Origin: Granulosicoccus sp.
GTDB taxonomy: Bacteria > Pseudomonadota > Gammaproteobacteria > Granulosicoccales > Granulosicoccaceae
Direction of reading: 5' to 3'
Assembly: GCA_020627685.1 (NCBI GenBank)
Contig: JAHDGK010000001.1
Coordinates: forward strand, 14,084-78,083
DNA: 64,000 nt
Below are positions 19,520 to 28,606 of this stretch, one piece after another. Below the pieces are notes generated by a model. That model was not told the origin of the DNA and ran no database searches. It worked only from the letters and a program-made list of their open reading frames with translations. The translations under genes were made by a program, and so were the position numbers. Numbering within the stretch: position 1 is the stretch's first letter; each line of letters begins with the position of its first letter.

Positions 19520-22500
19520 ATGAGAAATCCTAAGTTTAATAATGCGCGGGGTTCCGCGAGCAGCCTTCAGTTCACGCCACCGTTTTCATTTAGTGACATG
19601 ACTGTGTCCGTCTTTCCCCTTAGGGCAGATTTGACACAGCTTCAACGCTTCATTGATGGTTATTTAAACTTGGACGCGGACAACGTTCGGTTCGAAGCGT
19701 TTCTGCCATACGTTTATCTTCAGGTGCTGGACTACGGCAAGATGTCCATTGAAGCTGCGAACATGGGCTGGGTATCACAGGTAGAGGTCGCGTTTTGCGT
19801 TCCGCTGCGTTGGATGGCAAAGAAGCAGGGCGAATGGGTATTCCACGATTGGGCTGCAAACTGTCCGTTTATTTTCGTGGACAACGAACTTTCTATGACC
19901 ACGGGCAGAGAGGTTTATGGCTGGCCTAAAGTACTCGCGCATATCGACCCCTCTGTGAGTCAGTGGGTGAGTGATCCTCATGGTTGCCAACGCGTTTTCG
20001 ATATACAACTGCCTACATCAAGTGAACATGGAAATAAGCGTAATAGCTCGACCTTCTTATCGGTTCATAAAAATCCTAGTCCGAATTTCCTGGATGTCCC
20101 TTTAAACCTGTCTGGCATGTTAGACCCGCTCACCAATATGCCTGCTATGGGACTCAACATGGCAAAGGCGGGAATGGATATGTACCGCATGTTCGGCAAC
20201 ATGGCCATAGATGGGCTCAAAAATTTCAACACATCTTCAGGGCCGATGAGCGCAGATATGCTAGGCGAGCTATCGAAGTTAGGGCTGCAATCAAACTGGT
20301 CGGATACCAAAAGCTGGTCTTCAACAGCACAGAAAATGATGGCTGCACTGTATCCGCAGATGTCGATGAACACAGTGAACTTAAAACAGTTTCGCGATGC
20401 GTCCAAGCCTTCTACTGCGTGTTACCAAGCACTCACCAACTCCAAAATGATTTTTCGCAATTTGAACGGTGGCGGTTGCCTGGGTCAGCAGAATTTGGCA
20501 TTCGGTCAGATAGATGGAGGTTATAGAATCGATATCAGCCAGTTGAGTCAGCAGCCTGTCGTGGAAGACTTAGGGCTCTTGGTTGATGAAACTCGAACGA
20601 CTGAGCATGGTGATGTGGTTTCACTCAGGCCTGTTCTTCCGTTCTGGTTAAAAGTCGATATGGATTACAGTCGAGGCCGAACGATTACTTGGAGATCCCA
20701 ATCGAGCGATTGGCTTTTCGCGGGAGACCTTAGAAAAATAATTAATGCAGGGCCTCCGAAAGAGCCTGAAACCCAAGTCGATGATGATTCAACAACAGAT
20801 GTCGTAGCAGAAGATTCACAAGACACATCGACATGTGAAGAGCCAAAGAGCAAGGCTAGAGTCAAAGCAGAACGCCCTGATTTACATTCTGGTAGCAATA
20901 GCTATAACACCGCTAGAGGTGCTGCAGTCCAGGAAATCAGCGGTCCTTTTGTATTGCCACAAACAACGGTAAGGGTTTTGCCACTGTTGGCAGATGAAGC
21001 GAAACTTAAAACGTTTGCGTGTGAGTACCTGGATGTTGAAGGGCATTCCCGGTTTGAGGCATGGGGAGCCTATGCTTACCTCGTAGCTTATAACTACACT
21101 AAACGAATATCTGAAGAACGAAGCCAGCCTCTATTTGCAAGTCGGGAAGTCAATTTCGTCGTACCTGTAAAACAGTATGAGTGGTACGACGATGATGACT
21201 ATGACTTGAATACCGCAGAGGGTAGAGCAAAAAGAGATGAGGAGAAGCTGGTTTCCACAGCATTGGTGGCACCTTTCTCTTATGTCGACGATGCCTCAGT
21301 CGCCATATCCAGCAGCGAAGTGCACGGAGTACCGACGTTGCGCTCTGACGTGGGTAGCCCACCGCATACCTGGATGAATACGGGTGGGCCTGAAGCTGGC
21401 CAACATTTATTGATCACCTCAGCCTTAGTGCTTCCGGAATTGGGTGTTGATGCAGGGGCTTCACATGAGATGCTGCTTAATGTCAGTTCAGACCCTGTGT
21501 TGCAGGCGGATGATAAAAAGGGATGGGGACATCTGGCTCGCAAATGGGGTGCAGAACGAGTCCGTGACTTAAAAAGAAAATATGAAGAGAGAGGTATTCG
21601 CTCTGAACAGATAAGTCAGAGCGATGCGTTCAGGCATGTAAGAGCACTCGCATTGGAAGTGATGACCGGCAAGCTTGCCATTAATAATGTCACGTTGAAA
21701 CAATTTCGGGATGCTTGGAAACCTGAAGAGGCGTGCTACCAGGCGCTTGTTCAAGGGCGTAAAACTATAGATCGACTTTATGAAGTTCATGAAATAGATG
21801 AGCAGCTAAATGTCTGGATTCATCGATATCCGACACAACCCATCAGTGACATCCTCGGATTAAAAGTCAAACATGTCGATCACGAGAACAACACGGAAGT
21901 GTTTGAAGCTATTAGACCGTTCTGGTTTAGAGCAGATATAACAGAGCACTTAGGTCAAACCTTGTTTGAAAGAGTGGCTGATACTTGCTGGACTGAACAA
22001 GAGACACCGGAACAGTTAACGGGTTGGTGCTCCGTGCAAAGTGCTGAAATTTCTGAGGCCGTTGCTGATGACGCCGCTCAGATCCGTTATTTTGAACAGA
22101 AAGATGGGCGCTGGTCAGAGAGTATTTGCACCATGGAAGGTGTTGCCTTACAAGAGCGTGATGCATGGATTCAGGACTTGCTTCAACGTGAGGCGAAAGG
22201 TGATATCACGAGTCTGCAGATTTGTTCGCGCAAACGAGCTCGATCTGTAATGGCTAATCCCTCAACGCTTAATCATATCGACCGGGTTCATGTCGATGAC
22301 TTAACAGGGTTCCTCGAAAGTTATCAAAAAGGGCCTGAATCACGCAAAGTTTCCGTCAGCACCTTAGGTAAGTATCTAGGACAGGTATCTCCTGCGACAA
22401 TATTGGACTCCATTTTAAGCAGGCAGTGGGGGCGACCGGAGGCAAAACGGACGGATAGTCCGAGCGCAGATTTTGTGGTTCATGTTGAATCCTTAGGCCC

Positions 22501-22996
22501 AACGGTCGACGACGATATATTCCTTCGTCATGAGCGTAATGGAGATTTTTGGCCGCTGTCATCCGATGAACGCAATGATGTTGAAAATAAGCGCAAGGGA
22601 TTGGCTTGGCAGTTATGGGACGATGTTTGGAGTCTGGTGCAACAAGGGGATAAAGAGGGCTACTCCAACGAAAAAATACCGGCTGACCCTGATACGTATA
22701 TGGAGAAAGCAAAGGAGTGCCTACCAGATTGGTTTGGCCCCGAGTTGTCAAAAAAACCTAGTGAGTGGACGAGTGAGGAATGGAAAAGTATCTCGACTGG
22801 GCTGCAGATGCTTGTCGATTGGTCTCACTATAAAGTCGATTGGAATCGAATTATTCGCAATCTAGACCGTTGGCGAGGCATTGCGTCGGATATGTCCGAG
22901 CAGCTTGGCATCAATCATAGACCTGATGCCGCCGGAGATTGGCAACCGCCAAACGTTGCTGACGTGCTTGAACAACGGCTTCGGGATATACATTGA
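19520..22996 (+). CDS. Tandem acetoacetate-decarboxylase-like protein with C-terminal extension
   Basis: This 1158-residue protein has two related halves. Copy A (about 22-405) contains VRFEAFLPYVYLQVLDYG, then GREVYGWPKVLAHI, LKQFRDASKPSTACYQAL and PFWLKVDM. Copy B (about 475-835) contains SRFEAWGAYAYLVAYNY, SSSEVHGVPTLRSD, LKQFRDAWKPEEACYQAL and PFWFRADI. The GREvyGWPK motif of copy A matches the clostridial acetoacetate decarboxylase site GRELSAYPKK, placing K137 at the Schiff-base lysine; copy B has T606 there. An acidic/polar linker (410-470) joins the copies. The last 320 residues are unassigned. A strong AAGAGGAGG site precedes the ATG. Its stop overlaps the TTG of the next gene. Function unknown: decarboxylase, hydratase/aldolase-like or cyclase-type chemistry are all possible. 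Confidence 0.8.
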   Translation: MRNPKFNNARGSASSLQFTPPFSFSDMTVSVFPLRADLTQLQRFIDGYLNLDADNVRFEAFLPYVYLQVLDYGKMSIEAANMGWVSQVEVAFCVPLRWMAKKQGEWVFHDWAANCPFIFVDNELSMTTGREVYGWPKVLAHIDPSVSQWVSDPHGCQRVFDIQLPTSSEHGNKRNSSTFLSVHKNPSPNFLDVPLNLSGMLDPLTNMPAMGLNMAKAGMDMYRMFGNMAIDGLKNFNTSSGPMSADMLGELSKLGLQSNWSDTKSWSSTAQKMMAALYPQMSMNTVNLKQFRDASKPSTACYQALTNSKMIFRNLNGGGCLGQQNLAFGQIDGGYRIDISQLSQQPVVEDLGLLVDETRTTEHGDVVSLRPVLPFWLKVDMDYSRGRTITWRSQSSDWLFAGDLRKIINAGPPKEPETQVDDDSTTDVVAEDSQDTSTCEEPKSKARVKAERPDLHSGSNSYNTARGAAVQEISGPFVLPQTTVRVLPLLADEAKLKTFACEYLDVEGHSRFEAWGAYAYLVAYNYTKRISEERSQPLFASREVNFVVPVKQYEWYDDDDYDLNTAEGRAKRDEEKLVSTALVAPFSYVDDASVAISSSEVHGVPTLRSDVGSPPHTWMNTGGPEAGQHLLITSALVLPELGVDAGASHEMLLNVSSDPVLQADDKKGWGHLARKWGAERVRDLKRKYEERGIRSEQISQSDAFRHVRALALEVMTGKLAINNVTLKQFRDAWKPEEACYQALVQGRKTIDRLYEVHEIDEQLNVWIHRYPTQPISDILGLKVKHVDHENNTEVFEAIRPFWFRADITEHLGQTLFERVADTCWTEQETPEQLTGWCSVQSAEISEAVADDAAQIRYFEQKDGRWSESICTMEGVALQERDAWIQDLLQREAKGDITSLQICSRKRARSVMANPSTLNHIDRVHVDDLTGFLESYQKGPESRKVSVSTLGKYLGQVSPATILDSILSRQWGRPEAKRTDSPSADFVVHVESLGPTVDDDIFLRHERNGDFWPLSSDERNDVENKRKGLAWQLWDDVWSLVQQGDKEGYSNEKIPADPDTYMEKAKECLPDWFGPELSKKPSEWTSEEWKSISTGLQMLVDWSHYKVDWNRIIRNLDRWRGIASDMSEQLGINHRPDAAGDWQPPNVADVLEQRLRDIH

Positions 22997-24054
22997 ACGA
23001 TTTTCTGATTTATGGGGCAACCGGTTATACCGGTAATCTGATCGCAAAACTTGCGATCGCACGAGGCATCAAACCGGTATTGGCCGGCCGTAATGCTGCG
23101 GCTCTTTCAGCTATGTCGAAGTCAATGGGATTGGAGTACCGCGTTGGTCAATTGGAACGATCGAATGAGCTAGATGATGTGTTGAAAGGGGTGGCTGTTG
23201 TTGTCAATGCAGCAGGGCCCTTTGCATCTACCGCTGAGCATTTGATATCCGCTTGCTTACGTAACAATACACATTACATCGATGTTGCCGGGGAAATTCC
23301 TGTCTTTGAATCGTTGTATCAAAAAGATGCTAACGCTAAACGTTCAAACATTATGGTTATGCCTGGAGTAGGCTTTGTCGTGTTAGCGAGTGATTGCCTG
23401 GCGGCTCACGTTGCGTCCCGCCTGCCCAAGGCACAGTATCTAAGGCTGGCGGTGTCCCGCACTACTTTATTTTCACGGGGTTCGGCCAAAACCATGATGG
23501 AGCTCTTTGACGGTGGTATAAAAATTCGTCGCAAGGGATCACTTTGTTCTGTAGGAATAGGCAGTCTAGAGCGACAGTTTGATTTTGGCCAAGGACTTAA
23601 AGACGCGGTGGTGGTGAGTTGGCCGGATGTTTTTACAGCGCATCGTTCCACGGCCATACCCAACATCGAAACCTATTTTGAGACAGGTCCGATGGAGCGG
23701 AGTTTAATACTGTATGCCAAAAGTGCCGGATGGCTTATGCAGTTACCGTTATCACGGCCTATCTTAAACGCTCAATTATCTTTCCTTCCTCAAGGCCCGA
23801 GTGAGCGTCAAAGAGCATCTGAAAGTAGGGTGATCGTGGCCGAAGTGGAGGATGCATCTGGCCGCGTTGCAAGAAGTCGTTTAACCACCAAAGAAGCTTA
23901 TTCCTTTACCGCCCAGTCGACTCTATTAGTGGTGTCAAAGATACTGTCCGGAGAGTGGTCTGCAGGCTATCAAACACCTGCACAGCTCTATGGAATAAAC
24001 GATGTCACTGCTTTAGAGGGCGTTCATCTAGAGGATTTAGCCACGCCTAGCTAA
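22993..24054 (+). CDS. Saccharopine-dehydrogenase-like NAD(P)-binding reductase
   Basis: This 353-residue protein begins FLIYGATGYTGNLIAKLAIARG, with AGRN at the end of the second strand, a Rossmann fold of the saccharopine dehydrogenase / trans-acting enoyl reductase family. VVNAAGPFASTAEHLISAC and THYIDVAGEIPVFESL are typical of that family. Relatives in mycobacteria act as stand-alone enoyl reductases in lipid assembly; others are of unknown role. The TTG start overlaps the preceding TGA as TTGA, implying coupled translation with the double ADC-like protein and a role in the same pathway (inference). It ends 15 bases from the convergent cyclase gene. Confidence 0.83.
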   Translation: MNDFLIYGATGYTGNLIAKLAIARGIKPVLAGRNAAALSAMSKSMGLEYRVGQLERSNELDDVLKGVAVVVNAAGPFASTAEHLISACLRNNTHYIDVAGEIPVFESLYQKDANAKRSNIMVMPGVGFVVLASDCLAAHVASRLPKAQYLRLAVSRTTLFSRGSAKTMMELFDGGIKIRRKGSLCSVGIGSLERQFDFGQGLKDAVVVSWPDVFTAHRSTAIPNIETYFETGPMERSLILYAKSAGWLMQLPLSRPILNAQLSFLPQGPSERQRASESRVIVAEVEDASGRVARSRLTTKEAYSFTAQSTLLVVSKILSGEWSAGYQTPAQLYGINDVTALEGVHLEDLATPS

Positions 24055-24069
24055 GGACTCACTGTTTAG

Positions 24070-27000
24070 CTAACTAAGTTCTGGTTGCACTGCCTCATCA
24101 AGCAATGATTTTGCGTCTTGTAAATCTGCAATGCTGTGGCCTTCAGTAAAGCGTCCAAAAACATCGGATAGTCTGGCAATAGCCGTATGATAATTTTCAC
24201 CATTCATCTCACGATGGAGACGGACCCGGCTCATAGCAGTGCGAAGCTCGAACATTTTTGCATTGTTCTGCCTAGCTAAGTCGAGGGATTGTTGGAAGCA
24301 CTTTTCAGCAGCTTCAGTATTGTTGTCGCTCAGGAGTAATAGCTCGCCTTTTAGGCGGTACAGCTCAGGAGCAAATAAATCGTCCAACAGCGTATTGGTT
24401 AGCTCTATTGCTTCATCAACCACTTCAAGCCCAGCGGACTGATCACCGCAAAAAAGATGAGCCTCTGCCAGTAAATGCAGATAGTAGGATACGGACAAGC
24501 GCGCACCGGTCAGCCGAAAGCCTGCAACACCTTGTTTGATCAGTTCGATACCTTCCTGATGTTGTCCGTTCTTAACTTTCGCCGAGCCCAAACCCGCCGT
24601 GGCTGTGCTGACAAAAAACGGATAGCCTTGTTCAGATGAGTGATTTCTAAATGTATCGGCACTTTTCGTTAACGCGGGTAAATCGCGTATTGCTTGCATC
24701 AATATCATGTTGAACAGCATGGAGGTTGCTACCACATAGGGTGTGCCCAGCTTTTCAATATGCGCGTTAGTTTCTTTTAGTAATGCCAGTGCCTTATCCG
24801 GATAGCCACAAACCCAGAGATTCCAATAGCCGTAAAAGTGAGGTAACAAATCGGCATCATCGCCAAACGCCTGCGCTAGTTTTTCGTGCTTCTCAACAGA
24901 AAACCGTTGTGCCGCATCATTGAGTTTGTCCCTGGCAGATAGTCTGTCTCCAGACCAAAATGCATTAATTGCCAAGGCTGAACTGGTTACGATAGGTTGC
25001 GACGGGTCAGAGGAGTAGCGGGAAAGCTGAGTAGCTAAATTCATGCTTTCGTCGCGGTTGCCGCGCAATAGGTGAAACACCCATAAGCCATACAGGGTTG
25101 GTATGAGCTGTGGTGTGTCTTCAAGCTCATTGCAAATTTGCTGTGCCCGTGCATAGTTTTCACTGATGTCGTCAGCGGCGTAACCCATCGTAGCCACCAG
25201 GCCAACACCCATTAAGAGTCTGGTATGAAGCTCGAATTGTTTGTTCTCTACCGTATCGGGTGCATCAGATAGTAATGCCAGCGCTTGCCTGCAATGGTTC
25301 ACCGATTCAATATAGGCAGATTGCTCAGCAGAGTTTTTGGCAGCCATTTGCCAGTACTTTATGGCCTCAGAAAGATTCTTTGCGCCGGTAAAATGGTGAG
25401 CCAGTAACTCAGGCTCGCTTTGGGCGGTATCTGGAAAATGTTCGTTAAGGAAGGCTGCAATTTTCCCGTGTATTGATTGGCAATTTTTTCGAAGCAGACT
25501 GTCGTATGCAGCATCCTGAACCAGTGCGTGCTTAAAGGTGTAATGAGATTCCGGCGGATGACCATGTGGGATTATTAATGCTGCATGGCACAGTTCATCC
25601 AGAGCGACCTGAAGTGCAGAACTCGTTAGTCGCGAAATGGCTGCCAGTAAGTCGTAGTGAAAAACTCTGCCGATAACTGACCCGATTTGGGCTGTCTCTT
25701 TGGCGGCAACCGTATGATTCAGTCGAGCTGCAAGAGAGTCTTTGAGCGTGTTCGGTACAGCGACGGAAGGCAGTGCACCGGAAAGAACATATCGCTCGCC
25801 AGTATCAACAAGAAACTTAGAATCGAGCATTGTCTTTGTCAATTCTTCGATAAACAGTGGTGTACCGTCAGATTTTGAAACAATGGCGTCGAGAATGGGG
25901 CGCGGTAGTTCTTTCCCAGGTGCAATCGAATGGATCAATTGCATGATGTCATCCGCATCAAGCCTTCCAAGATTGAGGCTCAAATTGGAGGCGTGATTTT
26001 GCCAAGGTGCGGTAAATTCAGGTCTGCTGGTTACAACGACCAGAATGTGGGCCTGCGGGATTTTATCGACGAGGCGTTCCAGCAATTCCAATGATGATGG
26101 ATCAATCCAATGCAAATCCTCAAACAACATCAACAACGGTTTTTCGCTCGCCACACTCAAAAAGTGATCAAGCAGCGCGCTCATTATTGTCTCTTTCAGT
26201 ATCCCAGGCGTTAGATTGAGTTTGGGCAGACGCTCATCGGAGCGTATCGATAAAAGATTTGCTAGCAGTGGCAGGGATACGGATACATCCTGGCCCAGAC
26301 TTTTTAGCATCACTTCAAGCTTGTCGAGTTTGGTATCACTATCGTCGCCTCGTTCGAACTTCGCGCTGCTTTCGATATGAGCAATAACAGGAAAAAACGC
26401 ACTGTACTGATTGAACTGAGTACAGAAAAAGCGCATGGTTGCGTGTGGCTGGTCAGCCACCTGATCACGTACAGCCTGGATAAGTCGTGATTTCCCGATT
26501 CCCGGTTCACCACTCATACTCACAATTTGCCCTTTGCCGGAACACGCTTGCTGCCAGCCTGTTTGCAGTACGCTGAGTTCTCTCTCGCGGCCAACGATCG
26601 ACGTTACTGACGCACGCCCGTGTCTAGCTTCGAACCGCCTTTCGTCAGACTGAACGCGAACTGGTTGCCACGCCCGCACAGGGTCTGTAAAGCCTTTTAA
26701 AGCATGCTCTCCGAGGTCAACACATTCGAATGTTCCTCCGGTGAGTTGTTTTGTCTGATCGCTGATAATGACGGTATTGGGTTCTGCCAAGGACTGCAGA
26801 CGGGCTGCAAGGTTTGGCGTCTCACCGTAGACAGACAACTCCATGGCGCTGCCCTCGCCGATGACTTCTCCCACGACGACAGGGCCTGTAGCAATGCCAA
26901 TTCGAACGGGTAGGGGAAGATCGAAAACTCGCACCTTTGCCAACTCATCAACGATTTCCAACCCGGCTCTTGCCGCTTGTTCGGGGGAGTTCTCGTGCGC

Positions 27001-27417
27001 AACGGGATACCCGAAATACACTAATATCCCGTCGCCGAGAAATCTGGCCGTGGTACCTGAATATTTGGCAATAGCGCTTTCGCAGGTTTCACGGAAGACC
27101 CGAATGATCTCGCTGAGATCTTCCGGATCGAATTGTTCGGACAAGGCGGTTGAACCCACCAAGTCGCAAAACATGACCGTCAACTGGCGGCGATCATGAG
27201 GTGCTTCAATCGGCTGAGGTGATGCATCTGACGATTGTTCGTTTAATGCCGCAATAGCCTTGGTGAGTTTTTTCCTGGGGCCGAGAGGAATGCCTAGCTC
27301 AATCAGGTCACGCTCTGTGAGATCTGCAAGGACATCCATATCAACCTCAAGCTCTTCAAAAGACTTGTGGTATTTGCTCAGACCGAGGTCAGATAGCCAT
27401 GACTTGATATCTGTCAT
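24070..27417 (-). CDS. SAM domain - class III nucleotide cyclase - AAA ATPase - TPR regulator
   Basis: This is a 1115-residue multidomain signalling protein. Residues 1-60 form a SAM domain (WLSDLGLSKYHKSFEE, then ERDLIELGIPLGPRKKL). Residues about 78-250 are a class III cyclase catalytic domain with both metal-binding aspartates (VMFCDLVGSTALSE and RFLGDGILVYFGYP) and the transition-state Asn/Arg pair (GETPNLAARLQ), so cyclase activity is plausible. A P-loop ATPase follows (SGEPGIGKSRLIQAV) with Walker B-like LLMLFEDLHWID, then about 450 residues of helical TPR-like repeats. There is no membrane segment. The product could be cAMP or cGMP. It faces the 15-24 kb cluster convergently and diverges from the UbiA gene. 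Confidence 0.92.
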   Translation of the reverse strand: MTDIKSWLSDLGLSKYHKSFEELEVDMDVLADLTERDLIELGIPLGPRKKLTKAIAALNEQSSDASPQPIEAPHDRRQLTVMFCDLVGSTALSEQFDPEDLSEIIRVFRETCESAIAKYSGTTARFLGDGILVYFGYPVAHENSPEQAARAGLEIVDELAKVRVFDLPLPVRIGIATGPVVVGEVIGEGSAMELSVYGETPNLAARLQSLAEPNTVIISDQTKQLTGGTFECVDLGEHALKGFTDPVRAWQPVRVQSDERRFEARHGRASVTSIVGRERELSVLQTGWQQACSGKGQIVSMSGEPGIGKSRLIQAVRDQVADQPHATMRFFCTQFNQYSAFFPVIAHIESSAKFERGDDSDTKLDKLEVMLKSLGQDVSVSLPLLANLLSIRSDERLPKLNLTPGILKETIMSALLDHFLSVASEKPLLMLFEDLHWIDPSSLELLERLVDKIPQAHILVVVTSRPEFTAPWQNHASNLSLNLGRLDADDIMQLIHSIAPGKELPRPILDAIVSKSDGTPLFIEELTKTMLDSKFLVDTGERYVLSGALPSVAVPNTLKDSLAARLNHTVAAKETAQIGSVIGRVFHYDLLAAISRLTSSALQVALDELCHAALIIPHGHPPESHYTFKHALVQDAAYDSLLRKNCQSIHGKIAAFLNEHFPDTAQSEPELLAHHFTGAKNLSEAIKYWQMAAKNSAEQSAYIESVNHCRQALALLSDAPDTVENKQFELHTRLLMGVGLVATMGYAADDISENYARAQQICNELEDTPQLIPTLYGLWVFHLLRGNRDESMNLATQLSRYSSDPSQPIVTSSALAINAFWSGDRLSARDKLNDAAQRFSVEKHEKLAQAFGDDADLLPHFYGYWNLWVCGYPDKALALLKETNAHIEKLGTPYVVATSMLFNMILMQAIRDLPALTKSADTFRNHSSEQGYPFFVSTATAGLGSAKVKNGQHQEGIELIKQGVAGFRLTGARLSVSYYLHLLAEAHLFCGDQSAGLEVVDEAIELTNTLLDDLFAPELYRLKGELLLLSDNNTEAAEKCFQQSLDLARQNNAKMFELRTAMSRVRLHREMNGENYHTAIARLSDVFGRFTEGHSIADLQDAKSLLDEAVQPELS

Positions 27418-27777
27418 TAAGTCACGAGCCCTGGGAGGATCGCCGGAAATATATTACAGGCGGCTTTCGCACGCCAACTCACTTTTCCCATGGGTAACAA
27501 CTCTTAGGTTACATCGACAACATTACAATCCTAGCGACTTTCGGGAATTTTGCCTACTAATGGTTGAAATTTAGTGAATTTGGTGCTGAGCAAGTGAATT
27601 TAAGAGGCAGTTAGTGCGCTGCTATGGAGCGCCTCATATCGACTCCTGTGCTGCCAGGTTTGCCTCCTTAGCCGAGAATCATTCTGCCCGTCCAACTCGT
27701 TCTCATGAATACAAGATTCCGGTCAAATTACCTATCGGAGTTCCAGAAACGCGTTCGAAGGAGTAGATTAGTGGCAG
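27418..27777. other. Divergent intergenic region (cyclase / UbiA)
   Basis: This 360-base region has no supported gene. It contains a pair of AGTGAATTT direct repeats (listed separately) and should carry promoters for both flanking genes. I see no tRNA or other RNA gene in it. Confidence 0.5.
27573..27601. repeat. Pair of AGTGAATTT direct repeats, 20-base spacing
   Basis: AGTGAATTT occurs at 27573-27581 and 27593-27601. The start-to-start spacing of 20 bases puts both on the same DNA face. A partly similar TTGAAATTT lies just upstream. It may be an operator for the cyclase or UbiA gene, but the sequence is A/T-rich and chance is possible. Confidence 0.35.
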
Positions 27778-28560
27778 ATGTGCCGTAACGAAGACAGTTG
27801 CTTTATGAGTAGCCTAATTCCATTTTTCCGATCGATCCGGGGATTCCAAAGTCTTGCCAGCGCTCTGATACTGTTCGTTTTCAGTGAGAACTTAGGGTAC
27901 AGCGTTGCATTCTTATTGTTACTGGCCTTCTCTTACTCCTTCAACGATATATTCGATTATGTATTGGGTAATGATATTGAGGCCCATCCAAATCGTCCGC
28001 TCCCATCAGGGGCCCTATCGCTCAAGTTCGCTGCCATCGGGTGCACAATTCTCGCGTTGCTCTTCTGTGCTCAAGTGGTGTTCATATCGTCTTTGCATGA
28101 AAAACTAATATTGATAACCGGGCTCTGTGTATCGGCTCTTTATTCGCTGTTTCTTAAACGTTGGTATCCAGGCTTCGCCATGCCGATTTGGTCAGCGATG
28201 ACCGTGGTGGTGTTTTTGAAAGCATCGGACGTAGAGACAGTTTGTTATGTTCTGTGTCTCATGTTCTTTATCGGGCGGGAGTTACTGCTTGATATACGTG
28301 ACGAAAAAACAGATCGCTTGCTGGCAAAAACCCCGAGCCTTGCGACTATCTTAGGCAGCTGGGGCAGGCCGATTGCAGTAGCAGGCATGATCATTCCCAT
28401 CCTGGCGTTGCTGTTCTTCGATCATCAGAATTACGCGATTTTGAGCATCGCCATAGCGCTGTTCGCAACCTCGCTTATCGTCACCTACCAAAGTGCTGAC
28501 AAAATGGAGCTTGTGTCTAAAGCCGGGTATCTTTTCGTGCTTTTTGCACCGAGTTTGTAG
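27778..28560 (+). CDS. UbiA-family prenyltransferase
   Basis: This is a 260-residue integral membrane protein with about eight hydrophobic segments. The first Asp-rich motif is NDIFDYVLGNDIEAHPNRPLP, and the second is LLLDIRDEKTDRLLAKTP; both are expected for intramembrane transfer of a prenyl or similar chain to an acceptor. The acceptor cannot be deduced. The protein is shorter than UbiA itself (about 290) and is closer to the general UbiA superfamily used for quinones, tocopherol-like and other products. GAAGGAG lies about 14 bases before the ATG at 27778; the ATG at 27805 (MSSLIPFF) is an alternative start. Proximity to the prenyl diphosphate synthase suggests, but does not prove, a shared pathway. 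Confidence 0.85.
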   Translation: MCRNEDSCFMSSLIPFFRSIRGFQSLASALILFVFSENLGYSVAFLLLLAFSYSFNDIFDYVLGNDIEAHPNRPLPSGALSLKFAAIGCTILALLFCAQVVFISSLHEKLILITGLCVSALYSLFLKRWYPGFAMPIWSAMTVVVFLKASDVETVCYVLCLMFFIGRELLLDIRDEKTDRLLAKTPSLATILGSWGRPIAVAGMIIPILALLFFDHQNYAILSIAIALFATSLIVTYQSADKMELVSKAGYLFVLFAPSL

Positions 28561-28606
28561 CGCCTTTTTACAGTCCGCACGGTGCTAAACCGCTTAAAAA
28601 ATAGGC

